In this document: positions 1 through 10,542 of the stretch, one piece after another
How the letters are laid out: each line of letters begins with the position of its first letter
How positions within the stretch are numbered: the first letter of the stretch is position 1
Assembly (NCBI RefSeq): GCF_016808095.1
Contig: NC_068974.1
Location: 21,002,825-21,066,824 of the forward strand
From: Vigna angularis
Taxonomy: Eukaryota; Streptophyta; Magnoliopsida; Fabales; Fabaceae
Direction of reading: 5' to 3'
Length of the DNA stretch: 64,000 nucleotides
The notes under the pieces: model-generated
Seen by the model: the letters and a program-made list of their open reading frames with translations, nothing else
Told to the model about the DNA's origin: nothing
The model's database searches: none
Made by a program: the position numbers and the translations under genes

Positions 1-124
1 AATTAGGGTTAGGGTTGAAGAGAAGAGGACCCAAAGGGAGAGAAGGGGAACCGGAGAGAAGAAGAGGAGCTACTGTAGAGGAACCCACTGGGAAGAATGA
101 TTTCCATTCTTCTGAGAGCTCCAT
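1..124 (-). CDS. N-terminal coding exon of an unidentified plant gene, cut by the window edge
   Basis: Read on the minus strand, an ATG at 124-122 opens 41 codons that stay open to base 1. The peptide begins MELSEEWKSFFPVGSS and continues with a Pro/Leu/Ser-rich stretch, the composition expected of a real N-terminus. The rest of the gene lies outside the window to the left. A good splice acceptor (TGTTACAG, exon from 140) sits 16 bases upstream of the ATG, so the leader is probably interrupted by an intron. The family was not recognised. The small + frame across this interval (97-312) is a shadow. The exon call is inferred from composition, start position and the acceptor; no homologue can be checked here. 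Confidence 0.5.
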   Translation of the reverse strand, partial: MELSEEWKSFFPVGSSTVAPLLLSGSPSLPLGPLLFNPNPN

Positions 125-1027
125 TGCAATTGCACAATCACTGTAACAGAATCATACAAAATAAGAGTAAATTAATATTTTCGAAATTATTAATTCTAAC
201 TTGCATTAGGCTACATACAAAACCATTAAAACTTAAGAAAATTATTTTCAAAGACTTAAAATTTTACCAGATAGCCCATTGGGTAGGGGTGGGCAAGTTA
301 ACTATAAAATAATTCAAGTAAACTGAACTAAAATATAGTTAAAAAAACAAAACTGAATTAAACTATTTTTAGTTCAGATAAACTGCAATAGAATTATAAT
401 GCATATATCAGATATAGTACATGATAACATTGAGTTACTGGTACCAGTTCACTACCACCCATGCAGTAAAATAGATCCATTTACAACTGAAATATCCATT
501 TAGACTAGGCTCAACGTTCAAAATACATAGGACATTCGTACTCCTTCTTCCTACCACTTTACTATTTATATTTAATTAAGATGCAACCATCAACAGGAAG
601 ATTGAGTACAAAATGTAACAGTTCCAGCATATTCAGATTGGTCCAGAACAAAATATAACATTTTCAAAACTTCCAAAACTGATACAACAAGGTTTGAACA
701 ACTAAAACCAGTGTATCTAATTACTTTTATTACCCACTATAAAACAGTTTTATCCTAATGTGGCTATCTCCAAAAATGAACTTCAGTTAACCATTTATTC
801 AGTGGAATGGAGCAGTTTTTCACCTGTTTAAGGTATAAATATGATTTATTCCCATTTAACTATGGGCAAAGCTTAAGACAAAGTACTTTTGAGCAAGGAC
901 AGGAGGTAATGTAATAAATTATTGCTTCAAAAGTTATGAACCTGATTTTCAGTTAAACAAACATGAACGAAATACAAAATGATGTTTAATGGCTACATCA
1001 AAATTACTTGAAATGTATAATCTATAC
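125..1027. other. Non-coding, AT-rich interval; probable leader intron or intergenic
   Basis: No convincing ORF is present. If the acceptor at 141 is used, this interval is part of a 5' leader intron of the minus-strand gene at the left edge. A hAT-like start (TAGGGGTGGGCAAG) lies near 286, but no partner end was found. Confidence 0.4.
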
Positions 1028-1203
1028 CTGTACCAATGGAAGTAATGTTGCCAAAGCAGAAGGTTCTGAGTTGAGAGCTAGTTGCAAATATTTCACTGAA
1101 TTTTTGTAATAGTCATTAGGCGGATCTATTTGCAAATACATGAACTCCTCCAAATTGCTCTCATCAGAAAAATGCAAGGGCAGGAACCACAAATCAAGTC
1201 CCC
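1028..1203 (-). CDS. Orphan exon-like segment, about 58 codons, unknown protein
   Basis: On the minus strand a 176-bp segment is bounded by a good acceptor (TACACAG before 1203) and a good donor (CAG|GTATAG after 1028). It encodes a balanced soluble-protein sequence containing DLWFLPLHFSDESNLEEF and ending LATLLPLVQ. Codons on either side of the two sites become low-complexity, as expected of introns. The exon ends on a codon boundary (phase 0). A direct join to the exon at 140-1 would meet TGA at once, so the two may not belong to one transcript in this order. It could be a real exon of another isoform or a displaced fragment. Family not recognised. Confidence 0.4.
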
Positions 1204-1689
1204 CTGTGTAAATGAACAAAAAGACATTATTGAAGTTACTAGTAAACCAGAGAATAATCACTATGAAAACCAAGAAATGATGAGCAATAAGCTCTGAACA
1301 CAATTTGAAAAAAAAAATGATACCAGAATATAACAAAAATAAAGAAAAGAAAGAGTAAAAGAACAGAGAAGACAAGAGACTGTTTATGTTACTCACTAAA
1401 TAATGAAACAATTATAGGAAACAGTATACCCAGGAATTTTGAGGAACCTGTTCCTCTCAACCAATGCACAAAAATCCCATACTATATTCCCTTATCCTTT
1501 ATATATACCCTCATTACAGTTTGTCCTCATAAAAAACTAACTTTAACTAACGAGCTGACTTACTAAGTGCCATTTAGTTAGTTACATAAGATATCCATAA
1601 TTGTTTCTCTTATTTCTCCTCTCAAACTCTTAGAATTTGGTTAACTCACTCCCCCCTCTTCATAATACTTATGTAAGCTAATATTGATT

Positions 1690-1816
1690 CAGGCTCCACA
1701 ACTTCCACATTTTCATCTTCTATCTCTGTTGGTAGTTAATCTACTGTTTTATGGTCAGCCACTGCCTTCTCAAGAAAGGAAACATGGAACACAGGATGTA
1801 TCCTTGAAGAGGGTGG
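1690..1816 (-). pseudogene. Chromovirus pol 3' fragment (integrase tail)
   Basis: The minus-strand translation contains SRIHPVFHVSFLEKAV followed by an acidic spacer with one in-frame stop. HPVFHVS is the hallmark just upstream of the chromodomain in Ty3/gypsy chromoviruses. Only about 42 codons survive. The fragment abuts a + strand dioxygenase fragment at about 1820, and an open + frame runs across both, so an automatic call would fuse the two. Confidence 0.75.
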
Positions 1817-1819
1817 TAA

Positions 1820-2058
1820 TTTCAAACAATCCTGCATCATCATCCATACCCATCATAGACCTGGTGGATCCCAATGCCAAGAAACTCATAGCCCTTGCAT
1901 GTGAGAACTGGGGTGCCTTCCATTTGAAGAATCATGGCATACCCTTAGATGTTTCTCAAGGGGTTGAACAACAACTCCAACGCCTCTTCTCTCTCCCAAC
2001 TCAACAAAAGATGAAGGCTCTAATATCCCCATTAGTGTCAATGACTGATATTAATTAA
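1820..2058 (+). pseudogene. 2-oxoglutarate/Fe(II) dioxygenase N-terminal fragment, GA3-oxidase-like
   Basis: About 70 codons match the N-terminal DIOX_N region of plant 2OG-Fe(II) dioxygenases. The readable motif is IPIIDL, then DPNAKKLI and GAFHLKNHGIPL, then LFSLPTQQK. The DPNA.KLI and LFSLP.QK pattern is closest to gibberellin 3-beta-dioxygenases as remembered. The catalytic His-x-Asp...His core and all later exons are missing, and the frame ends at TAA near 2056. It sits between chromovirus debris and an LTR element, so it is a truncated copy rather than a working gene. Confidence 0.7.
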
Positions 2059-2508
2059 CCCACCCCAATGACTGATTATAACAGGTCAACCCAATGGGTA
2101 ATTGAATCCATTTTTCCATTTCTAACTCCAGGACAATATGTTTGTGTCTATCACATATCATAATAATCAACCTTTATGGCAGGCTGAAGTCCCAAGGAAA
2201 TTGTCATTTTCTTTGTTATTTAGCATATATGCAAGATAAAAACTCAGTTATATTTAATGTATGAATTAGCCTAATAATCTACTTATAATTTGTATAGCAG
2301 GTACATGCAAAAATTTGATCCTGATTTTGGGTTAAATGGAGGATCATATGATATACAGCCAATGTATACGGCAGTATTGAATTACAACAGAGTTTCCACA
2401 ACTTGAATCCACTCACAGACCCCAGCTTTCTCCCAATCTGGAACTCTATAGGTTAATCTACCTTATCCAAAAAAAGCAAACAAAATCAAATCTTCCTTAA
2501 CCATTAAA
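2059..2508. other. No gene seen; AT-rich flank of the chromovirus
   Basis: Short ORFs only. The last 5 bp before 2514 are one copy of the target-site duplication of the element that follows. Confidence 0.5.
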
Positions 2509-2513
2509 GCTCC

Positions 2514-2936
2514 TGTCACGCGCATAAAGCATGACAGTGTTAAGGGGAGAAACGGTTACACCTAGTGGCCACGTGTCAAACAAAGATGAAGGCATGGGAG
2601 TGCGCAGAGGGACACATGAGAGGAGAGGAAATACTAAATGGAGGGATTTCATTAAGGGATAGTCAGTCGGTGGTATGGTCCCTCTTTCTGTAATCACTTT
2701 TTCTTCAGATTCTTCTTCTCTGATTTCAGTGTGGATAATTCTCTAAGTTCCTTTCCTTTATTCTTTTACAGGAATGGAACACATCATGGTTCAGCTGTGA
2801 CTCATACAGTTTTATTTTCTGCATTTGTCATTTTCATTGTTAGCCACGGATTATTTGTACTGAGACAACTTTATTTCTCAATAAAATTCCATTGCTCTGT
2901 TCGATTTTTATACATACCTCATTTAGCACTGTTACA
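2514..2936 (+). repeat. 5' LTR of the chromovirus
   Basis: 423 bp, TG...CA ended, matching 14877-15301 along its full length. The bases after it (TTGGTGCTTTCATTG, from 2937) are the expected primer-binding site position; the tRNA was not identified. Confidence 0.93.
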
Positions 2937-2957
2937 TTGGTGCTTTCATTGTCTTCC

Positions 2958-5565
2958 ATGACTGAGAACACAAGATTGAAAGAGCTCCAAACCGAGATCC
3001 GCACAACGATTGATGATCTGCGTCGTCTAACAGCAACGGTGGAAAAGCTGCAGAGCACGATAGATGAGAGAAATCGAAATCAAGACTCGACGATGGATGA
3101 AATCAAACTCGTCTTACAACAACTATTGCAAAATTCCACTCAGACATTTGGAAGTCCTTCGAACTCAAATTCCACAGTTAGAGTTCATCCGCTACATTCT
3201 ACGAACTCGGTAAAAGACATTTCTCTCGGTTTTCCGCACTTCGATGGCTCCACCCCAGTTTTAGAATGGATTTTTAAAGTAGATAAGTTCTTCAACTACC
3301 ACAACACACCTGATGCTGAGCGGGTTGAAATAGCTTATATGCATTTTGAGAATGACGTGGTGCTATGGTTCCAAATGTTCCAGAAGATTGAAGTGGTCAC
3401 AACCTGGACAGCGTTGAAGCGTGCTCTGGAATCTCAATTTGGGCCCTCTCCCTTTGATTGTCCAATGACAGAACTGTTTAAGCTCCAACAGCAAGGCTCG
3501 GTATCATATTACTATATGAAATTTATGTTGCTTGCAAATCGCTGTGAGGGTTTAACCGAGGAAGCTATTTTAAATTGCTTTATGAGTGGTTTAAATGTTG
3601 ATATTAGAAGAGATGTGATTGCCTTGACTCCAACAAACCTATTACGAGCAGTAGCATTAGCTAAACTATATGAAGAGAAATATATGCCAGGAACCAAGCC
3701 TACCCCTAATTACACCATTCGATACATAACTTCTCCGAAAGTAACTACGTCCAGGGTTCAAAACACAACAAGGACCATCCTACCAGCTTCCAAATCTTCC
3801 TTACCTCCGTTGTTACCTAACCCACTAGGACCGCCATTAAGAAACCCCAATGTCAAAAGAATAAGCCCAGCAGAAATGCAAATACGAAGAGAGAAGGGTC
3901 TATGTTATTTCTGTGATGAGAAATTCTCTTTTAATCCCAAGTGCCCAAACAAGCAATGTTTTGTCCTACAATTGGGGGAGGACGAATCAGATAATATGGA
4001 ACTAGAGACTGAGTTACCCCAAGACAAGGAAGCAACTGGAAACGAAGATCATCACCTATCTTTGAATGCCTTGAAAGGTGGTTTCGGAGTAGGGACAATT
4101 CGATTCACAACACATATTGGAACTATGTCAGTCAAAGTATTGATTGATGGAGGCAGTTCTGATAATTTCTTACAACCAAGGGTTGTGAAATTTTTGAAAC
4201 TTCCCGTGGTGATGACTCCTTCATTCAAAGTAATGGTTGGTAATGGGAATTACATGGAATCTGAGGGCTTAATACAAAATTTGACTTTAATAGCACAGGG
4301 CAATGTTTTCACATTATCAGTGTTTCTTTTATCATTCTCTAGTGCTGATCTCATCCTTGGTGCAAATTGGTTGAAGACAATTGGCCCCCACTTAGCAGAT
4401 TATGATTCGCTGCAAATCAAGTTTTTGCAGGATGGTCGCTTCACTACATTACAAGGTGACCGAGACATGTTACCTAAAACAGCTCAACTACATCACATAA
4501 GGAGAATGATGGACATTAATGCCCTAGATGAGATATATAGTATGCAGATGGTCCATCAAGCCACTCAAAATTTTCCTCTATTTGAACTTCTAGAGGACAT
4601 GGAGCCAGACTTGGTGAAATTATTACACAATTACAGCATTGTCTTTAGCCAACCGTGTGGACTACCTCCACCAAGGAGTCATGATCACTCTATTCCTTTG
4701 TTAGAAGGATCAAATCCAGTCAAGGTGAAGCCCTATAGATATCCACACAATCAAAAGGAAGAAATTGAAAATTTGGTGGAAGGTATGTTAAAAGAGGGCA
4801 TTCTACAACCCAGCAACAGTCCTTTTTCATCTCCAATTATTTTAGTCAAGAAGAAAGATGGCACATGGAGGGTTTGCACAGACTATAGAGCCTTGAATGC
4901 TATAACAATTAAGGACAGTTTCCCAATTCCAACAGTGGATGAACTTATTGATGAGTTGTATGGAGCTCGTTATTTTTCCAAGCTGGATTTACGGTCTAGA
5001 TACCACCAAATTTTACTGAAACCAGAGGACCGACATAAAACTGCATTCAGGACTCATCAAGGACTCTACGAATGGTTGGTTGTGCCATTCGGGTTGTCCA
5101 ATGCGCCAACAACATTTCAAAGTTTAATGAATCAAATCTTTAAGGGTGTATTGAGAAGATTTGTCCTAGTTTTCTTTGATGATATATTGGTCTACAGTTC
5201 AAGCTGGAAAGACCACCTATACCATCTAGAAGTGGTGCTGAGGATTCTTCAACAGAATCAATTATTTGCTAAGTTCTCTAAATGCAGCTTTGGAGTGCAG
5301 CAGATCAGGTATCTCGGTCACACATTGGTAGGAAATGGAATTGCTATGGAGTCTGAAAAGTTGGAGGCAGTAAAAAATTGGCCGAAACCTACAACACTTA
5401 AACAGTTGCGAGGTTTTTTAGGATTAACGGGCTATTACAGAAGATTTGTCAAAAGTTATGCCCAAATAGCTACACCATTGACTTATTTATTAAAGAAAGA
5501 TTCATTTAAGTGGAGTACAACAACATACAAGGCTTTTCAAGACTTGAAGCTAGCCCTTACCACTG
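2958..5565 (+). pseudogene. Chromovirus gag-pol, 5' part (gag, protease, RT)
   Basis: Reading from ATG 2958, about 869 codons are open up to the nested insertion. Gag (residues about 90-260) has the retrotransposon capsid pattern. A zinc-knuckle-like CYFCDEKFSFNPKC (about residue 315) has proline where the conserved histidine should be. The protease is near 394 with DGGSS in place of the usual DSG. RT follows, with the YRALNAITIKD and VFFDDILVYSS catalytic motifs near 643 and 738. One RT motif reads LDLRSRYHQI instead of the usual RSGYHQI. The frame is broken at 5566, where another element inserted; joined across the insertion, the reading continues directly into 13007. Confidence 0.92.
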
Positions 5566-6865
5566 TGATGGACAAATTTATGAGCACCAAAATATGATGT
5601 CACAAACTTGTTTTTCAATCGGCAAGTATGACCGAATCGTTCAAGTAATAAACTTGGTAAGACCAAGTATCGTTCTTCCCAAAGGACTCACGGCCTAGTT
5701 TAGTTATGTGATTTCTTGATTAGCTAAGACTTAAAGACGAAATATTTGGAGTTTAATATGCAAGACAGAAAATAAACATGTATGCATGAAGTTTTGATCA
5801 ATGCTAAAACAAAAGACACACACTTTCAATGGAATATATTAATGAATATGTTGTTGGGGGTCAATTTCATCTTATCCACTCTCATATATTTTAGGAATTC
5901 AACATTCAAATCATCATTGTTAATGCCACTCTCTAAAGTACCTTTCTAGAAGGCTTCTCCCCAATCACGAGTTCATACAATTCCTAGCATTCCTAATGAT
6001 CAGTTCATAAGTGCAGGAGCTTAACGACAACCAATATCATATTGGGAGAAATTCCCCGGATCTAGACTTCCCCGTACGTTCCCGTATCGACAAAACCAAT
6101 AATCATGCATCGAATGAGTTAAACAATGCAAGCATTAAGCAAAGAGGAAAAACCCTAACTAATGATGAAAGAAAGCATAAATCTTAGATTAAGATGCAAG
6201 CATAAATTCCATATATGAGAGCTTCAAGAGATTACATTGATTCCCCAACAAACATACAAGGTTTAGTTCACCATATTCATGGTGAACCTAGATGAATTAC
6301 AATGAAAGTATGAAAGAATAAACCCAATAAAGGTGAAGAGGTAGCCTGAGCATCCAAGATCCTCCTTCAAAGGGGTGGAAGAGAGAGTGTTTGCCTCGTT
6401 TCTGCCAAAGATCTCTAACCCTAGGAAACCCTAAAGCTTATATATCATTCGTAAATTACAAAAAGTCAAGTCCAAGCCCATTAAAGTGCCGCTCAGCGGT
6501 AAAGTACCGCTCAGCGGTGAGTGCGCGTCTCTTTTCTTCCCCTCAGCGGCCATTTTGCCCCTCAGCGGACCTCCCGTGACCTTCTGAGTGCCGCTCAGCG
6601 GTAAAGTGCCGCTGAGCGGTGCCTTCGGCTTCTCCTTTTGCACTCTTTGATTCCTTTTCTGATTCCATCTCTCTCATTCTTCACTTCTTTCACTAAATTC
6701 ACCTTAAAATCTGCACAAAAACACTGAAATCAAGCATAAACCTGTCCAGCTCTCTTATTTCTGAAAATATGGATAAAAGTATGATTTCAAGCTAGTTTCT
6801 AAGTCTAAAGGTTGCTTTTAGTATCAATTTTAAGCATGAAAATAACAGTTTTTCAACTGTTATCA
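5566..6865 (-). repeat. 3' LTR of the nested Athila-derived element
   Basis: 1300 bp, ending TGATGG...TTATCA on the + strand. It holds six copies of a C(C)GCTCAGCGG-type palindrome between about 6488 and 6622. Small ORFs inside it recur in the other LTR and are not genes. Confidence 0.93.
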
Positions 6866-6885
6866 CAACCCCAAACTTAGAACTT
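6866..6885 (-). promoter_or_regulatory. Polypurine tract of the nested element
   Basis: The minus strand reads AAGTTTGGGGTTG directly before the 3' LTR start TGATAACAG. Confidence 0.75.
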
Positions 6886-8138
6886 TGCTTGTCCTCAAGC
6901 AAACAAAATGTAACTCAATCTCCAACCAATTCATATGATGGTTCACTCATTCAAAAATCCTCTTTTTCAAGATAAATAACAACTTCACTCAAACTTATGA
7001 CCAAGAGTTCATTCAAGATGTGCACATGCTTTAGTGTTCACAAAGTCATTTAAATTCCAACAAATGCTATTTTTCATGAATGATCAATCAATTAAGCATG
7101 GATGTTCATGTGCTTATGGACTATTTCCTCACTAGGTAAAGTGTTTCACTCAACACACAAGTGTATAAGAGGTAAAGTGTTTCACTCCTTCACTCTACTA
7201 TCACAATGTCACATGAATCAACTTTACCTTTCATTTTACCACAATCAAAAACATTCACAAGCATGCATCATCACAAGGACTTTTCAATGGCTTATAATGT
7301 GGCTGGGCTAACAAGAAAATTGGTTTTTCTGGATCACAAAATCCTTGAGTTAAGAGAATCATAACAACACAATCATCTTATTCATTCCCAACTTTCTTTT
7401 ACCTTTGCATTTGCATTGAGCTTTACTTCTTTTTCTTTTCTCTTTGCATATTCTTACTTTTTAGCTCTTAGCTCAATGCTTTTCTTTTCATGTTTTCCCA
7501 ACAACCCCAAACTTGAACATTTAACAATACCATACAAGATCTTCTACTTAACTTAAGGTAAAGATTTTCAATCAAAGGTTTTCAGTGTATGTTCAAGGCT
7601 AAGGGTTCAAAGGATAGAACACAACGTGTTCTCTTTTAGTAGGCTAACTTTATGAATTTGGCCAATAAAAAGGGTTCCAACAAATGGCCTTGATCACATG
7701 ATGCAAAACAAGCAATTGATTCAATCATAGAAAACCTGGGCAAAATCATTCATGCCTTCAAAGTAATAGCATTCAATCATACCAAAAACTCTGGAGCTCA
7801 AAACCTCACATATAAGCTCATTCACATTTGACATACACATCCTGCTTAATCTCACAATCACAATCATAATATCATGCATTTGTTCACAAAGCTTGTGAAT
7901 CACCTGTATAAGCATTTTACTGTGCACATCTATCTCAACATCAATCAATCAATAAGCATCATCAAGCAGTACTTATCACACAATCACAGTTAATAGCAAA
8001 CCATCATAACAAACCAGGTGTTCAATAGAGTACATCAAACCTAATCTAAAAACAAAAATAAATAAGTTTAGAAAACTTAAACCACAAAAGCATAATCATA
8101 TGATAACATTCATCAGTAAATGTTATCTCAGCTCCTCA
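6886..8138. other. Untranslated interior of the nested element, 3' side
   Basis: About 1.25 kb between the transposon-protein ORF and the 3' LTR. Only short ORFs occur. A short tract GGTAAAGTGTTTCACT repeats at about 7134 and 7172. Confidence 0.6.
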
Positions 8139-9374
8139 TCAGTCTGAGCTGTCCTCTGTATCTTCCTCTTCCTCCTCATCTTCATCATCATCAAATGCAT
8201 CCTCCTCCTCAGCTTCATCTTCTTCCATATCTCTAGCTGAAGCTTCAGCTGCTCCAGCTCCTCCTCCATGTACTGGTTCTTCTGGCCAAGCTACTACATT
8301 GTGGAATTCATCCATAGTCCACCTGTGGGCTGGAGGTGTATCATACATCCCCACTATCATCTCAGCAGTGGCCACCTGCCCTCTGTGAATGGACTGCAAC
8401 TGAGCACCTATAAGAGACATATACATGTCCCTCATCTGGAATGGTTCTGCTTCATGTGTATCAGCAGATGTCTGGCTCTGTGCTGGCCCTCTCTCTCTAC
8501 GAGCACGGCGTGGTGGAACTGGCTGAGCAGCATCCTCACCTCCACAGTACTGTCTGTAATAGGCCTCATCAATAGCTTTTCTTGGCCTCTCAAATGGTGG
8601 AACAGAAGTATCCACCCCAGCTAGCTTGCAAAGGTGAGTAATCAAAGAAGGATGTCATAGTGGTGCTTTGTTGTTTGAGGTGTTAGCACATACACTAATT
8701 TCATCAGCTATCACCTGCCCAATATTAACATTCAAATTTCTGATAGCACAGTAGATGAATAGTGCCCTGCTGAGAGTAATATCTGACACATGTGAACATG
8801 GCTGAATGTTGGCATGAGAAAATGCCATCCAATATTTTGCAAGAGGAGTCAAATCTGTCCTCCTAATGTTAACCACTGAGCCAGATCTATTCCTTTGGAA
8901 GTGTCCTCCAGGTATACACAACACTCTCTCCACATCCTCAAAATCAGCACCTTCCTCCATGCAAAGAGCAAACTGACATTGCTCACCAGCCCACACAGTA
9001 TCCAGGAAGTTGTTGATAGAATCAGGATCATACCTGATAGCATGGCCTCTAACATAGCCCAAATAATTCTCAGCTGGATAATCACCAATCTTCTTTGCAT
9101 TGGTGTAAAATTCCTTCACCACAGCTATGTTGGCAGGTGCAGGATAAGTGGCTAGCTTTCCCCAATCATTCCCTAACACTTGCTCTCCAAATTGAGAAGC
9201 AAAGTTAGGTATCATTCCAACCTTTCTCTCCATCAGAAGTCTCCTGTCCTGAACCACCCTAAAGTGCTTCTCATGTTTCCTAGAGAGGAACCTGCCAGAA
9301 TGGGGTTGCTCTGGTTCCTTTTCCTTTCTCTTGGTTGCCATGGTTTTCAATCTTTTTCCTAATGAAGATGCCAT
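8139..9374 (-). pseudogene. Plant transposon protein (Athila-associated ORF) with one premature stop
   Basis: From ATG 9374 (MASSLGKRLKTMATKRK) to the stop at 8139 the minus frame is open for about 411 codons except for one TGA at 8657-8655. The middle (FASQFGEQVLGNDWG, then FYTNAKKIGDYP, then YVRGHAIRYDP) matches the 'putative plant transposon protein' domain found in Athila-related elements. It is preceded by a basic N-terminus. The last 40 residues are almost all Asp/Glu, a strongly acidic tail. Both halves keep the same frame, so a single base change separates this copy from an open frame. The function of the family is unknown. Identification is from remembered motifs, without a search. 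Confidence 0.7.
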
Positions 9375-9479
9375 TCCTACATTCAAAACACAAACAAAAC
9401 CACAGAACATGATGTTAATCATTAGTAAAACACAGAACACAACTCCTTTCGAAGCTAAACCACCGTTGAGGGCCAGAAT

Positions 9480-10535
9480 TTCCCCTCAGCGCCACCAGTG
9501 CCACAGTCCAACACACAAAAACTCAGAAAAACCAAATCTGGCAGAGTGCCGCTCAGCGGCAGATTACCCCTCAGCGGTAACTCTGCAGATTTTTGAAAAA
9601 CCTATTTTAAAGCTGTCCTAACTCCACCCAAATGCAATTTTCAGTTTTCCAGTTCATGATCATGCAGTTTAATCGGTTCAAACATCAAATATATCATCAA
9701 ATCATGCATAGAAATCAAAACCCCTAAATATTCATGCTTTGACAATCATATTCAAATTCAAGAACCCTAGAATGAACAAAATGTTTTTTACTTACTTGGG
9801 TGGAGATACTAGATGCAATGAGAATGCTTCCAAGCTAGAATGCTCTCTTCCAACCCCAAACTTTGATGGCACACTAGTGAAAAAGTGAGTGGAAGAGATA
9901 TTTTCTTAAGAGGGAAGAGTGAAAAGATGTGGAAAACCTAGGAAAAGGTGTGTGGAAGTGTTTGTGCAGAGAAAAGCCTGGAAAGAAACCCTAAAACGCA
10001 GCTTGGGGTATAAAAATACCCTAATGGGCTCGGGTCCCGCTAAGGGGAACTAAATCCCATTCTGCGCGAGTACCGCTCAGCGGTAAGTTACCGCTCAGCG
10101 GCACTTTCGTGATGTGCTCTTCTCCTTCTTTTCTTAACCTACGTGCCTCCTAACATGTCCCTCATTGGTTCCCTGCAATTCAATGTTTGAAAATGCTTAT
10201 GCAAACCCTATTATGCAACTAAAACAAACAAAAACAATCAATCAATTGGGTTGCCTCCCAGGTAGCGCTTGTTTAACGTCACGAGCCTGACCCAAAATCC
10301 ACCAACACCCATCAGTAGGTGCAAAATTTTCTCACTAACACCCATCAGTAGGTGTTACACACTTAGCATCCTTCAGTAGATGCTATATCCAACTAGCATC
10401 CTTCAGTAGATGCTATGTCCAACAAAATATTTACAAAATAATGTCCACAAATTAAAAGTTACAAAAACAAAAATAAAATCAAAAGTTTTTAAATCACTGG
10501 GTTGCCTCCCAGCAAGCGCTCTTTTAACGTCATTA
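9480..10535. repeat. Motif-rich spacer between the two ORFs of the nested element
   Basis: It contains CCGCTCAGCGG palindromes near 9549, 10072 and 10090 and the variant CCCCTCAGCGG near 9566. GGGTTGCCTCCCAG followed by an AGCGCT(T) block and TTTAACGTCA occurs twice (about 10248 and 10498). Short direct repeats ACCCATCAGTAGGTG (about 10308, 10340) and GCATCCTTCAGTAGATGCTA (about 10368, 10396) also occur. No ORF of note. Confidence 0.75.
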
Positions 10536-10542
10536 GCTTGAC

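Noticed and set aside
4..16. Telomere-like AGGGTTAGGGTT
   Set aside because: Only two units, explained by the Asn-Pro codons of the minus-strand exon; no longer array.
286..420. hAT element starting TAGGGGTGGGCAAG
   Set aside because: No complementary end or 8-bp duplication could be found nearby.
8268..9362. Several + strand ORFs of 60-118 codons
   Set aside because: Antisense shadows of the minus-strand plant transposon protein.
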